This document shows positions 8,385-18,188 of a stretch of 64,000 bases of DNA, piece after piece. The DNA is from JAAYCI01 sp964370045 (lineage in GTDB: Bacteria; Bacillota; Clostridia; Oscillospirales; Ruminococcaceae). Under the pieces are notes generated by a model, which had not been told where the DNA came from, made no database searches, and saw only the letters and a list, made by a program, of their open reading frames with translations. Every line of letters begins with the position of its first letter. Position 1 is the stretch's first letter. Both the position numbers and the translations under genes were made by a program. Location of the stretch: NCBI GenBank assembly GCA_964370045.1, contig CAYJGZ010000011.1:17683-81682 (forward strand), in the 5' to 3' direction.

Positions 8385-9838
8385 TATCCCATCTCCTTCA
8401 CTGCGAAGCCGCCCACTATCTGCTCATAGCATTTGGCCGCCGTTAGTATTCGCTGTTCGCTGAACTTCGGGCCGATAAGCTGCATTCCTATCGGCAGGTT
8501 GTCCTCCCCAAACCCGCAAGGAACGCTCACTGCGGGCAGTCCTGCAATGTTTATGGGCACCGTGCACACATCGCTTGCGATTTGCTCCAGCATGTTGTTG
8601 GTTTTTTCGCCCACCTTGAAGGCGGTGGTGGGAACTGTCGGGGTGGCAAGCAAGTCGCATTCTTCAAATACTTGCTCAAATTTTTGTGCGATAGTGCGCT
8701 GTAAAAGCTTTGCGCGCTTGTAATAGGCATCATAGTGTCCGCTGGACAGCACATACGTTCCCAACATGATGCGTCGCTTTACCTCGTCTCCGAATCCCTC
8801 GCTGCGGGTGGTTATGTACATGTTTTCAAGTCCGCCCTCAGCCCCTGCGGAAAACCCATATTTTACGCCGTCATATCGTGCTAAATTGGAGGATGCCTCC
8901 GCCGAAGATATAATGTAATACACCGAAAGCGCATACTCTGCAAACGGCAACGACACCTCCTTCACCTCAGCGCCTGCAAGGCGAAGCGCCTCTATTGCGT
9001 CCAAAACTTTTTTGCGCACCTGCGGCTGAACGCCGTCGCCGTAATATTCCTTGGGCACGCCGATGCGAAGCCCCTTGACCGAACCTGCTATATTTGTATC
9101 AAACGTAAAGTCCTTGCTGGTGGCGTCATGGGCGTGGTCCGCTCCACTTATGGCAGAAAACAACATTGATACGTCATCTACACAGCGTCCAAACGGGCCA
9201 ATTTGGTCCAGCGAAGACGCAAAAGCAACAAGCCCATACCTTGAAACTGCACCGTAGGTGGGCTTCAGTCCAACCACTCCGCAAAAAGCTGCAGGCATAC
9301 GCACCGAGCCACCCGTGTCACTGCCCAGTGATATGGGCACTTGGCTTGCGGCCACCGCAACGGCACTTCCGCCGGAGGAGCCGCCCGGCACGCACTGCAA
9401 GTTCCACGGGTTTTTAGACACCTTAAAGTAGGAGTTTTCGCAGGAAGAGCCCATTGCAAACTCATCAAGGTTGCACTTGCCCACCATCACAGCATCCGCA
9501 TCGTATAGTTTTTGCATCACCGTTGCGTCATAAGGCGGCACAAAATTTTCCAGCATACGAGATGCACAGGTAGTGGCAACACCTTTTGTGCAAATGTTGT
9601 CCTTTATTCCTATCGGAATGCCTGCAAGTGCACCTATTTTCTCATTTTTGGCTATTTTTTCATCCACGGCTTTTGCCTGCGCAAGCGCCTTTTCCTCGCT
9701 TATGGATATGAACGCATCCACAAGCTTTTCCGTCTTTTTCATATTTTCCAGCGTCTGAAGCGCAATTTCCTGCGCACTCACTTCGCCGGCTCTGAGCATC
9801 TGCGCCAATTCATGCGCAGTTTTTTTGTTTAATCCCAT
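8384..9838 (-). CDS. gatA: Aspartyl/glutamyl-tRNA amidotransferase subunit A
   Basis: A 484-aa amidase-signature enzyme that releases ammonia from glutamine for GatB. The catalytic triad is visible: Lys in GIPIGIKDNICTKG, the cis-Ser in SLGSDTGGSVRMPA and the nucleophile Ser of that same GSDTGGS run, with the glycine-serine-rich GGSSGGSAVAVAA upstream. The length is standard. GAGGTG lies eight bases before the ATG. It follows gatC by 12 bases and overlaps gatB by one, giving the usual gatC-gatA-gatB order. Confidence 0.97.
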   Translation of the reverse strand: MGLNKKTAHELAQMLRAGEVSAQEIALQTLENMKKTEKLVDAFISISEEKALAQAKAVDEKIAKNEKIGALAGIPIGIKDNICTKGVATTCASRMLENFVPPYDATVMQKLYDADAVMVGKCNLDEFAMGSSCENSYFKVSKNPWNLQCVPGGSSGGSAVAVAASQVPISLGSDTGGSVRMPAAFCGVVGLKPTYGAVSRYGLVAFASSLDQIGPFGRCVDDVSMLFSAISGADHAHDATSKDFTFDTNIAGSVKGLRIGVPKEYYGDGVQPQVRKKVLDAIEALRLAGAEVKEVSLPFAEYALSVYYIISSAEASSNLARYDGVKYGFSAGAEGGLENMYITTRSEGFGDEVKRRIMLGTYVLSSGHYDAYYKRAKLLQRTIAQKFEQVFEECDLLATPTVPTTAFKVGEKTNNMLEQIASDVCTVPINIAGLPAVSVPCGFGEDNLPIGMQLIGPKFSEQRILTAAKCYEQIVGGFAVKEMG

Positions 9839-9850
9839 TTAACCCACACC

Positions 9851-10120
9851 TCAATCTACCGTTTTGGGAACCAAGAAACAACCTGCCGCCGCCTGTGGCG
9901 CATTTTGAAGAATATCCTCACGGGGCATACTCGGCAAAACTACATCTTCCCGCAGGCACATCATATCCTGTGGGTCAAGTAACGCTGTTGCGTCGGTTAT
10001 TTCGGGTAATTTTTCCACTTCTTTTACTCTGGCCGCCATTTCCGCAGAAAAACTCTCCAGCTTATCCTCCGGAATTTTCAGCTTTGCCAGCTTCGCCACA
10101 TGCCTAACGTCAATTTCCAC
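9851..10120 (-). CDS. gatC: Aspartyl/glutamyl-tRNA amidotransferase subunit C
   Basis: An 89-aa belt subunit that wraps around GatA and GatB. It shows the family start (IDVRHVAKLAKLKIPEDKL) and the C-terminal LREDVVLPSMPREDILQNAP. The start codon is GTG at 10120, supported by AAGGAG nine bases upstream. It lies only 6 bases after ligA, so ligA-gatC-gatA-gatB probably form one transcript. Confidence 0.94.
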   Translation of the reverse strand: MEIDVRHVAKLAKLKIPEDKLESFSAEMAARVKEVEKLPEITDATALLDPQDMMCLREDVVLPSMPREDILQNAPQAAAGCFLVPKTVD

Positions 10121-10126
10121 CTTGCT

Positions 10127-12109
10127 TCACTCCTTAATCATATGCATAAACTGTGCCTCGTCAATAACCTCAACACCCAGCGACTGCGCTTTGTCAAGCT
10201 TTGAGCCTGCGGCCTCGCCCGCTAAAAGGTAGCTTGTGTTTTTGCTCACGCTTCCTGCGGCCTTTCCTCCGTGCTTTACGATAAGCGCCTTGGCCTCATC
10301 ACGTGAAAGCGTGGCCAAAGTGCCCGTCACTACGAAGGTTTTGCCTGTAAAGGTATTAAGCTTTCTTTCGCCGATGTAACGCATATTCACTCCGGCTTGC
10401 TCCAGCTTTTTGATTAAATCCTTGCTTCCGTCCTTTGTTAAAAAATCCACAACACTGCTCGCCGAAACAAGCCCAAATCCCTCGATGTCTAAAATGTTCT
10501 GCACGTCCGCCTGCATGAGTGCCTGCATGTTTTCAAAGTGCTCGGCAAGTAACTGTGCGGCGGAACTGCCTATATTTCGTATGCCCATGGCAAAAATCAA
10601 CCTGTCCAAGTTTGCGGATTTGCTCCGCTCAATGGCGGACAAAAGGTTTCCCGCCGCCTTTTGCTTAAACTTATCCAGCGTCAAAAGCTGTTCAAGCGTT
10701 AGGCTGTAAATGTCCGCCGCATTTGCAACATAGCTTTTTTCTATCAGCTGTGCGCACACCGCCTGCCCCAATCCCTCTATATCCATAGCCCCACGGGAGG
10801 AAAAATGCACCAAATTGCGGAAAATTTGTGCAGGGCATTCGGGGTTGTGACAGCGCAAAGCCGCCTCATCAGGTAAGCGTGTTACCACATCGCCGCAGGA
10901 GGGGCAATGCGATGGCATCTCGAACGGCACATCTCCCTCACCCTGCTTTACCACCTGCACAACTTCGGGAATTATATCCCCTGCTTTGCGTACTCGTATG
11001 GTGTCTCCGATACGCACATTAAGTTGTTTTATGTAATCCTCATTGTGTAAAATCGCACGTGAAACCGTACTTCCCGCGAGTAGCACCGGCTCAAAAACAG
11101 CAGTGGGTGTCAAAACACCTGTGCGCCCCACGCTTATTTCAATATCCGTTAGCAAGCTGTCCTTTTCCTCCGGCGGATACTTAAACGCAATGGCCCAACG
11201 TGGATACTTGCTGGTGCTCCCCAGCTCTTCACGCTGGGAAATATCGTTCACTTTTACCACAGCACCGTCGATTTCATACTCGAGGCTTCCGCGCAGTCTG
11301 CCGATTTCATCTATTTCGTCGAGCACCTGCTCAATGCTGTTTACCACACAGTAGCGAGGGCTTACAGGAAATCCCATCTGCGCCAAGTAGTCAAGGCTTT
11401 GGGCGTGTGTGCTCAAAGTTTTGCCACGTATCTGCTGAATGTTAAACACAAAAAGTGACAGTCCTCGTGTAGCTGTAACCGCCGCATCCTTCTGTCTAAG
11501 GCTACCCGCCGCCGCATTGCGTGGGTTTTTGGGCAGTGGCTTTTCCTCCGCCTGCTGGCGCTGAACAAACAGCTCAAACGCCCTGCGTGGCATGTATACC
11601 TCTGCACGCACCTCCAAAAATTCAGGCGCGTCCGAAAGACGCTTTGGCAGTGCGTCTATGGTGGCCAAGTTGGCCGTGACATCCTCGCCCACAAGGCCAT
11701 CGCCACGAGTAGAGCCACGCACAAACACCCCGTCTTGATACTCTAAACTCACCGAAAGACCGTCAATTTTCGTCTCAACCACATACTGTGCGCTCGGAAA
11801 AGCCTCCATGGTGCGCCGCCCAAAGTCCGCAATATCCTCATGGCTGAACGCATCCTGCAGGCTCTCCATTTTTACGTCGTGCGTCACCTTATTAAAACGT
11901 GAGGAGGGACTGCCCAGCACCTGCTGTGTGGGTGAAGTTTCCAAAACAAGCTTTGGGTGCTCCGCCTCAATAGCCTTTAGCTCGTTCATCAGCGCATCGT
12001 ACTCGTAGTCGGATATTTGGGGCGCATCCTCATCATAATAAAGGCGGCTATGCTTTGATATTTCACGGCGAAGGTTTTCCGCACGCATTTTTGCTGTATC
12101 GAAATCCAT
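10127..12109 (-). CDS. ligA: NAD-dependent DNA ligase
   Basis: A 660-aa replicative ligase that seals nicks with NAD+. Domains in order: the Ia NAD-binding domain (LRREISKHSRLYYDEDAP), the nucleotidyltransferase with the adenylated Lys in VETKIDGLSVSLEY near residue 115, the OB fold, a four-Cys zinc finger (CPSCGDVV and CHNPECPAQ), helix-hairpin-helix repeats, and a C-terminal BRCT domain (FTGKTFVVTGTLATLSRDEA). All key elements are intact. The ATG has GAGGGGG upstream. It heads the gatCAB genes. Confidence 0.97.
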   Translation of the reverse strand: MDFDTAKMRAENLRREISKHSRLYYDEDAPQISDYEYDALMNELKAIEAEHPKLVLETSPTQQVLGSPSSRFNKVTHDVKMESLQDAFSHEDIADFGRRTMEAFPSAQYVVETKIDGLSVSLEYQDGVFVRGSTRGDGLVGEDVTANLATIDALPKRLSDAPEFLEVRAEVYMPRRAFELFVQRQQAEEKPLPKNPRNAAAGSLRQKDAAVTATRGLSLFVFNIQQIRGKTLSTHAQSLDYLAQMGFPVSPRYCVVNSIEQVLDEIDEIGRLRGSLEYEIDGAVVKVNDISQREELGSTSKYPRWAIAFKYPPEEKDSLLTDIEISVGRTGVLTPTAVFEPVLLAGSTVSRAILHNEDYIKQLNVRIGDTIRVRKAGDIIPEVVQVVKQGEGDVPFEMPSHCPSCGDVVTRLPDEAALRCHNPECPAQIFRNLVHFSSRGAMDIEGLGQAVCAQLIEKSYVANAADIYSLTLEQLLTLDKFKQKAAGNLLSAIERSKSANLDRLIFAMGIRNIGSSAAQLLAEHFENMQALMQADVQNILDIEGFGLVSASSVVDFLTKDGSKDLIKKLEQAGVNMRYIGERKLNTFTGKTFVVTGTLATLSRDEAKALIVKHGGKAAGSVSKNTSYLLAGEAAGSKLDKAQSLGVEVIDEAQFMHMIKE

Positions 12110-12203
12110 TTTGCAAAGCCCCCTCTTGTGATAATACTTTATGAAAACATACGAATTTTCGTGTAATATCAGGAAACTTCAAATCGTGAAGTCTACCTAC
12201 TGC

Positions 12204-13178
12204 CTAAACCGAAAGCTCATTGCAAATATCCAAAAGCGATAAATCCAGCGTTTTAGTCATTGCCAGTGCCTCGTCAATATTGTGGTCCACCAGCTCTTCA
12301 TCATGAAAGCCAATGACTTTATCCACAACACCCCTGCTTATCAAATCCACCGCATGATGCCCAAGCCTTGTTGCGGACACTCTGTCTCGCACGGTGGGCG
12401 AGCCACCACGCTGTACGTGCCCAAGGATGGTAGCCCTGCTCTCAATGCCTGTGCGCTCCTCAATTTCTTGGGCAATGCTTTCGGAGCGTCCTGTGCCCTC
12501 CGCAACAATAATAATAAAGTGTTTTTTGCCCAGCTTACGGGAAAACTTTATTTCCTCAACCAAAGAGTCCATGTCGGTTTCAACCTCAGGGATAAAGCTG
12601 GTAAACGCACCGGTGGCAAGCCCTGTGTTCATGGCGATGTAGCCTGCGTGACGCCCCATAACCTCCACAATGCTACAGCGCTCGTGGCTCTGGGTAGTAT
12701 CCCGAAGCTTGTCTATCATCTCGATGGCGGTATTCATCGCTGTATCGTAGCCTACGGTGTAGTCGGTACATGCGATGTCGTTATCAATAGTGCCGGGAAT
12801 GCACACGCAGGGCACCTCTTGCTTTGATAGCGCCCCCGCCCCTCTGAACGAGCCGTCGCCGCCGATAACAACCATCGCCTCAATGCCGTGCTTGCGGCAA
12901 TTCGCGGCGGCAGTTTGCTGGCCTGCCAGCGTCATAAACTCGGGGCTTCGTGCAGTGTACAGCATTGTGCCGCCACGGTGGATAATCTCCGAAACACTGC
13001 GAATGTTCATCTCCTCAATATCGTCCGAGATGAGCCCATTATAGCCGTGACGAACACCGAACACCTTCATGTTTTTCACCAGCGCACTGCGCACCACCGC
13101 ACGAATTGCCGCATTCATGCCGGGTGCATCGCCACCGCTTGTAAGTACGCCAATCCTTTTAATCACAGGCTCAGACAT
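12204..13178 (-). CDS. pfkA: ATP-dependent 6-phosphofructokinase
   Basis: A 324-aa glycolytic enzyme that phosphorylates fructose 6-phosphate. The N-terminal IGVLTSGGDAPGMNAAIRAV binds ATP. GGDGSFRGA and PGTIDND carry the residues typical of ATP users rather than the GGDD and PKTIDND forms of PPi-dependent enzymes. MGRHAGYIA and GHVQRGGSPT complete the active site. The length is that of bacterial PfkA. It lies downstream of dnaE after a 246-base AT-rich gap in which I see no gene, an order common in Clostridia. Confidence 0.96.
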   Translation of the reverse strand: MSEPVIKRIGVLTSGGDAPGMNAAIRAVVRSALVKNMKVFGVRHGYNGLISDDIEEMNIRSVSEIIHRGGTMLYTARSPEFMTLAGQQTAAANCRKHGIEAMVVIGGDGSFRGAGALSKQEVPCVCIPGTIDNDIACTDYTVGYDTAMNTAIEMIDKLRDTTQSHERCSIVEVMGRHAGYIAMNTGLATGAFTSFIPEVETDMDSLVEEIKFSRKLGKKHFIIIVAEGTGRSESIAQEIEERTGIESRATILGHVQRGGSPTVRDRVSATRLGHHAVDLISRGVVDKVIGFHDEELVDHNIDEALAMTKTLDLSLLDICNELSV

Positions 13179-13424
13179 AACACTTCCCCCTATTCAGTAT
13201 GAGCAAGCTTTCATTTTTTTGGATGTTTTTTGCGAATATTTCACAGATATATTTTTGGTATTTTATGATGCTTTCTTTTGCATCATAGGATGTATAAATA
13301 TACAGCCATATCAGATATTTTACACGTTTTACATTATATATACAACAGTTTTACGGTTAAATTTAGCATAGCATTTCAGTAAAAATTGTTTTTTTGAATA
13401 ATTTAATCATAATAAAACAAGCAT

Positions 13425-16400
13425 TTACCTTACCGCCACATTGTCCTTGCCGAGTAGCTCCCGCATTTCGTTAAGCATTGTAGTGTTGTTTATCGTCCAC
13501 ATTGCCGAAGGCGCACGTGTCATTTTTTGCGTATCCTCAAAGCGAAAATACACAGGCCAATCCCCCTCAAAAACCTCCAGCAATTTACACACCTGAAGAT
13601 ATTCTTCGCTTTGTACGGAGGGTACACGCAGGTACAGCCCCTGCCTTTGCGCAGATGCCGCCACCCTTAGCTTTTCGGGCTGTGCGCTCGCAATGTCCAG
13701 CACCTCATCCGCTATTATTTTGGGCGCTTCCTCCTCCTTTGAGGATATTCGCCCCCTAAGGATGACAACGGCGTTTTCCTTCACCACTGCGTTTGCGTCC
13801 ATCAGCACCTTTGGGAATATAAGTGCCTCCATGCTTGCTGTCATGTCCTCAACGGTGGTAAATGCCATTACATCGTTGCTTTTTGTGGTAAAAAAGCGCA
13901 GCTGCACAATGGTGCACACCAGCACCACACGTCGTGCATCCTGTGCGTTTTCCCCATCATCCTGCGTAAGCTCGGCTATGGTGGCGGTGGCCACCTTTTT
14001 TATCACCTCGCTATACTCCTGCAATGGATGCCCCGACAAAAACAGCCCGCTTATCTCCTTTTCCTGTCGCAGGAGCACATCCTTCGGGTATTCGGGCACA
14101 TTTGGCATGTTGTACGTGTCTGCCATGGTTGCGTCGGTATCTGCCATGCCGAAAAAGCTCACCTGCCCGTCCAAGTTTCGCTTGCGGTCGTTTTCCACAT
14201 TTTTGAGCATTCCCTCAACCGCACGCACCATAGCGTGGCGGTTGTGCTCAATTCTATCAAAAGCACCTGCATAAATAAAAGCCTCTATCGCCTTTGAGTT
14301 TATGGCCGTGCCAGCCATGCGCTTGCAAAATGTGTACAGCGAGGTAAACGGTCCGTTTTGCTCCCGCTCGCGCACAACGGCATCAATAAGGCCGCTACCC
14401 ACATTTTTCAGCGCCAACAGCCCATAGCGAATGTTCCCCGACTGCACCGTAAAGCCGGCATCGCTCTCGTTTATGTCGGGCGGCAAAACGCTTATGCCCA
14501 TGTGGATGCTTTCGTTTATGTAGGTGATTATCTTGCCGTTGCCGCCGCTGCTGCTGCCCGAGTTTTGCACGCTTGTCAAAAGCGCCGCCATGTATTCCTT
14601 TGGGTGGTGGCATTTCATCCACGCTGTTTGATAGGACACAACAGCGTACGCCGCCGCATGGCTTTTGTTAAAAGCATAGGAGGCAAAGCTTGTCAAATCG
14701 TCAAATATTTCGTTTGCCACCTTTGCAGGCACACCGTTTTTCACACAGCCGGGGCACTGCTGTCCCTCCTCCTCGCTTCCGTGGATAAAGCGCTCCCGCT
14801 CACGCTCCATTACATCATGCTTTTTTTTGCTCATCGCCCTGCGCACCAAGTCCGCCTGCCCAAGGCTGTAGCCGGCAAGCTTTCGGCAAATTTCCATTAC
14901 CTGCTCCTGATAGATAACCACCCCGTAGGTGACGTTTAATATAGGCGCAAGCAGTGGTGTTTTGTAGCTTATTTGCGAGGGGTTGTGCCTGTTGCGTGCA
15001 TAAAGCGGAATGGAGTCCATCGGCCCCGGGCGGTACAGCGAGATAATAGCTATAATATCCTCGAAATTACTCGGTTTAACGCTAATTAGCGTCTGACGCA
15101 TTCCGCCGCTTTCCATCTGGAACACACCGTCCGTATCCCCCGAGGAAAGCAGTGCATACACCTTTTCATCATCATAGCTTATACCCTCAATCGAAAAATC
15201 GGGGCTGTGCTTTTGTATCATACGCCGTGCGTCCTCGATAACCGTAAGGTTGCGCAGGCCCAAAAAGTCCATCTTCAAAAGCCCCAGCTCCTCGATAGTA
15301 CCCATCGGGAACTGTGTCACGTTTACGCCATCGTTTGTCGCCAGCGGAACGTACCTGCTCACCTCGCTGGGTGTTATCACCACACCTGCCGCATGGGTGG
15401 AGGCGTTGCGTGGCATTCCCTCGATGCGGCGAGCAATGTCCAAAACCTCCGCCACCTGTGGGTCGTTCTTCGCCTCCTCCGCCAGCTGCTTGGAAACACT
15501 CAGCGCCCTGTCCAGCGTCATGCCCAGCTCCATGGGCACAAGCTTTGCTATGGTGTCCGCCTTTTGGTAGGGAACATCCAGCACCCTTGCCACATCCCGA
15601 ATCGCCTGCCGAGGTTTAAGCGTACCGAAGGTGATTATCTGCGCCACATGCTCCTTGCCGTACTTTCTGTTGACATACTCTATCACCTCGCCCCTGCGCT
15701 CGTTGCAAAAGTCTATGTCAAAGTCAGGCATGGATATGCGCTCGGGGTTTAGAAATCGCTCGAACAAAAGCCCGTATTTTATGGGGTCGATGCCGGTGAT
15801 GCCCATGCAGTAGGCGGCAAGGCTACCCGCGCCGCTTCCCCTACCCGGGCCTACGGGGATGCCGGTGTCCTTTGCGTAGTTTACAAAATCCGCAACAATT
15901 AAGTAATAATTCACATAGCCCATGCGCACTATTACGTCAAGCTCATAAGAAAGGCGGTCGCACACCTCTTTATCAGGCGTATCACCGTACAATTTGTGCA
16001 AGCCACTTTCACATATTTTCCTAAAATATTGCTCGTTGTTTTCGCTGTTAGGCACTTCAAATGCAGGCAACTTTGTCACACCAAACTCGTAATTAAAATC
16101 ACATTTTTCTGCTATTTTAAGCGTGTTTTCGCACGCAGAGGGAACCTGTGAAAACAGCTCGTACATTTCATCCGCACTTTTTACATAAAACTCATCCGTG
16201 CCAAACTCCATCTTGTCATCATCGGACAGCGTTTTTTTCGTCTGGACGCACAAAAGCACCTGCTGGATGCGTGCATCATCCCTGCGCAGGTAGTGTGCAT
16301 CATTTGTGGCAACCATGGGTATGCCCGTCTTTTCGGCAAGGCGAATAAGCGCCGGCAAAACCTCCCGTTGCTCCTTTAGCCCATGGTCTTGCAGCTCTAT

Positions 16401-16922
16401 GTAATAGTTCCCCTTGCCAAAAACACCCTCGTACCACAGCGCCACCTGCTCGGCTTTTTGCTCGTCCCCCGCCAAAAGCGCACGGGGAATCTCCCCCGCA
16501 AGGCAGGCAGAAAGGCATATAAGTCCCTCGCTGTGACGCTGTAAAAGCTCCTTATCCACACGTGGCTTTGAGTAAAAACCCTCCGTAAAGCCTTGCGACA
16601 CCATGCGTATTAAATTTTGATAACCCGTTTCATTTTTGCAAAGTAGCACCAAATGGCAGTTGCCGTCCATCTGGTTCACCTTGTCAAAGCGCCCACGGGT
16701 GGCGACATACACTTCGCACCCTATGATAGGCTTTATGCCCGCCTTTTTTGCCGCCTTAAAAAAATCCACACATCCGTACATCACCCCATGGTCGGTGATG
16801 GCCACCGCACTTTGCCCAAGCTGTGCAAGATGTTGCATCAGCTTGTCTATGCGGCATGCGCCGTCCAAAAGGCTGTACTCGGTGTGCAGGTGTAAATGTG
16901 CAAAATCCCTTGTGTTAGGCAT
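13425..16922 (-). CDS. dnaE: DNA polymerase III subunit alpha (DnaE type)
   Basis: An 1165-aa replicative polymerase. Domains in order: PHP (FAHLHLHTEYSLLDGA and AITDHGVMYG, residues about 1-210), the palm with GPGRGSGAGSLAAYCMG and the catalytic MPDFDIDF, the thumb and fingers with the PGPMDSIPLYARNRH region, helix-hairpin-helix elements and a C-terminal OB fold (about residues 990-1080). The ATG at 16922 is chosen over one 16 codons upstream because homologues begin there and GAGG sits six bases ahead. Firmicutes usually also carry PolC, which is not in this window. It lies between whiA and pfkA as in many Clostridia. Confidence 0.97.
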   Translation of the reverse strand: MPNTRDFAHLHLHTEYSLLDGACRIDKLMQHLAQLGQSAVAITDHGVMYGCVDFFKAAKKAGIKPIIGCEVYVATRGRFDKVNQMDGNCHLVLLCKNETGYQNLIRMVSQGFTEGFYSKPRVDKELLQRHSEGLICLSACLAGEIPRALLAGDEQKAEQVALWYEGVFGKGNYYIELQDHGLKEQREVLPALIRLAEKTGIPMVATNDAHYLRRDDARIQQVLLCVQTKKTLSDDDKMEFGTDEFYVKSADEMYELFSQVPSACENTLKIAEKCDFNYEFGVTKLPAFEVPNSENNEQYFRKICESGLHKLYGDTPDKEVCDRLSYELDVIVRMGYVNYYLIVADFVNYAKDTGIPVGPGRGSGAGSLAAYCMGITGIDPIKYGLLFERFLNPERISMPDFDIDFCNERRGEVIEYVNRKYGKEHVAQIITFGTLKPRQAIRDVARVLDVPYQKADTIAKLVPMELGMTLDRALSVSKQLAEEAKNDPQVAEVLDIARRIEGMPRNASTHAAGVVITPSEVSRYVPLATNDGVNVTQFPMGTIEELGLLKMDFLGLRNLTVIEDARRMIQKHSPDFSIEGISYDDEKVYALLSSGDTDGVFQMESGGMRQTLISVKPSNFEDIIAIISLYRPGPMDSIPLYARNRHNPSQISYKTPLLAPILNVTYGVVIYQEQVMEICRKLAGYSLGQADLVRRAMSKKKHDVMERERERFIHGSEEEGQQCPGCVKNGVPAKVANEIFDDLTSFASYAFNKSHAAAYAVVSYQTAWMKCHHPKEYMAALLTSVQNSGSSSGGNGKIITYINESIHMGISVLPPDINESDAGFTVQSGNIRYGLLALKNVGSGLIDAVVREREQNGPFTSLYTFCKRMAGTAINSKAIEAFIYAGAFDRIEHNRHAMVRAVEGMLKNVENDRKRNLDGQVSFFGMADTDATMADTYNMPNVPEYPKDVLLRQEKEISGLFLSGHPLQEYSEVIKKVATATIAELTQDDGENAQDARRVVLVCTIVQLRFFTTKSNDVMAFTTVEDMTASMEALIFPKVLMDANAVVKENAVVILRGRISSKEEEAPKIIADEVLDIASAQPEKLRVAASAQRQGLYLRVPSVQSEEYLQVCKLLEVFEGDWPVYFRFEDTQKMTRAPSAMWTINNTTMLNEMRELLGKDNVAVR

Positions 16923-17163
16923 GGGTTTCCTCAAACAGTGTATTTTAGATAAGTTTTCAACGTTTTTCACAAAGATATTAACAATGAATTTTTCAACCCA
17001 AAATATTACGTACTATCAATAAATAAAATCGTGAATAAATCAGGCTCAAGCCGGTTAAATCAGCATTTTAAGTAGTTTTTTGCGCAAAATTCAAAAAAAT
17101 CACTCAAAAACAAGCTAAAATGCAAAGCGGCACAAGCACACTATCACCACAATTTTAGGTGAT

Positions 17164-18078
17164 TTATTTTGTGTTTTTCAGTGCGGTTATTTCCTCTGCC
17201 TTTTCACATATTTTCTTGTAGCGGTGGCTAAGCCCGCTTTTGCTCACGGGCACGCTGCTTGCTTTCGCAAGCTCTGCCAGCGACATCATGGGGTTTTCCA
17301 TACGCAGCTGTGCCGCCTGTTGCAGTGCCTCGGGCAGGCTACCCAGCGCATTTTCCTGCTGTAGCAGCCGTATCGCCGATATTACTTGGCTGTTTGCCTG
17401 CACAATTTTGTCTATGTTTGCCGTCTCGCAGTTGGTGATGCGGTTAGCCTTGTTGCGAAAGTCCTTGTACACTTTTAGATTCATTATTTCCAGCGCCGCA
17501 TTTTGCGCACCCATGCTGGTGAGCAGGTCCTCAATCTGTTCGCTCGACTTAAAGTAAAGCACGTTCGCACCCTTGCGCACTGCGCTTTTTGCTTCAAAGC
17601 CGTGCTCTGCCAAAAGCGTTTCAAAGTCACGCATCATAAGGAACCTTGGCGAGACAAACTCCAGCACGTACCCTTTTTGCGGGTCGGGCGCAACGCCGCC
17701 ACACACAAATGCCGCCGCCAAAAACGCACAAAAACATCCGCTACACAGTATGTTTTCACGCTTTATACGCACGGCGGTCTCCTCGCCGCTGTGCGCAAAA
17801 AGTGCCAGCATCTTTTCAGGCTCGTACCCGTCTCTCACCGCAAACTCATAGCTTGCCGGGGTCGTTTTGCGCACATACACCCTGCCCGCAATTCCCGCAT
17901 CAAGAAAGCGAGCCTTTGCCCACTGCGCAATATACGCACGCTCGGTGTGAAACAAAAGCCCCTCTTTATCGAAATGCTTTGCAAAGCACGCAATGCCGTA
18001 GCACGCCGCAGTGGTACAGCACGCTCCGTGTATGGGGCGCTGTGTAATTTCCTTTTTTACCTTTTGGGAAAAGCTCAT
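17164..18078 (-). CDS. whiA: WhiA-type DNA-binding regulator
   Basis: A 304-aa protein with an N-terminal degenerate LAGLIDADG-homing-endonuclease-like domain and a C-terminal helix-turn-helix (MSLAELAKASSVPVSKSGLS, ending with HRYKKI). MSFSQKVKKEI is the usual start and has GGAG eight bases upstream of 18078; the longer reading frame adds 23 unlikely residues. WhiA is a developmental regulator in Streptomyces and affects cell division and chromosome segregation in Bacillus. Here it follows murB after about 50 bases. The usual rapZ and yvcK neighbours are absent. Confidence 0.93.
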   Translation of the reverse strand: MSFSQKVKKEITQRPIHGACCTTAACYGIACFAKHFDKEGLLFHTERAYIAQWAKARFLDAGIAGRVYVRKTTPASYEFAVRDGYEPEKMLALFAHSGEETAVRIKRENILCSGCFCAFLAAAFVCGGVAPDPQKGYVLEFVSPRFLMMRDFETLLAEHGFEAKSAVRKGANVLYFKSSEQIEDLLTSMGAQNAALEIMNLKVYKDFRNKANRITNCETANIDKIVQANSQVISAIRLLQQENALGSLPEALQQAAQLRMENPMMSLAELAKASSVPVSKSGLSHRYKKICEKAEEITALKNTK

Positions 18079-18188
18079 CCCCGTATCTCCGTCATCTGTT
18101 TTCGCTTTAGCATACTTCATGTGGGAAAACGTACGAAAAAGTAGCATTTAGGTCCTTTTTCTCAACAAAAGAATATATCGCACAAGCG

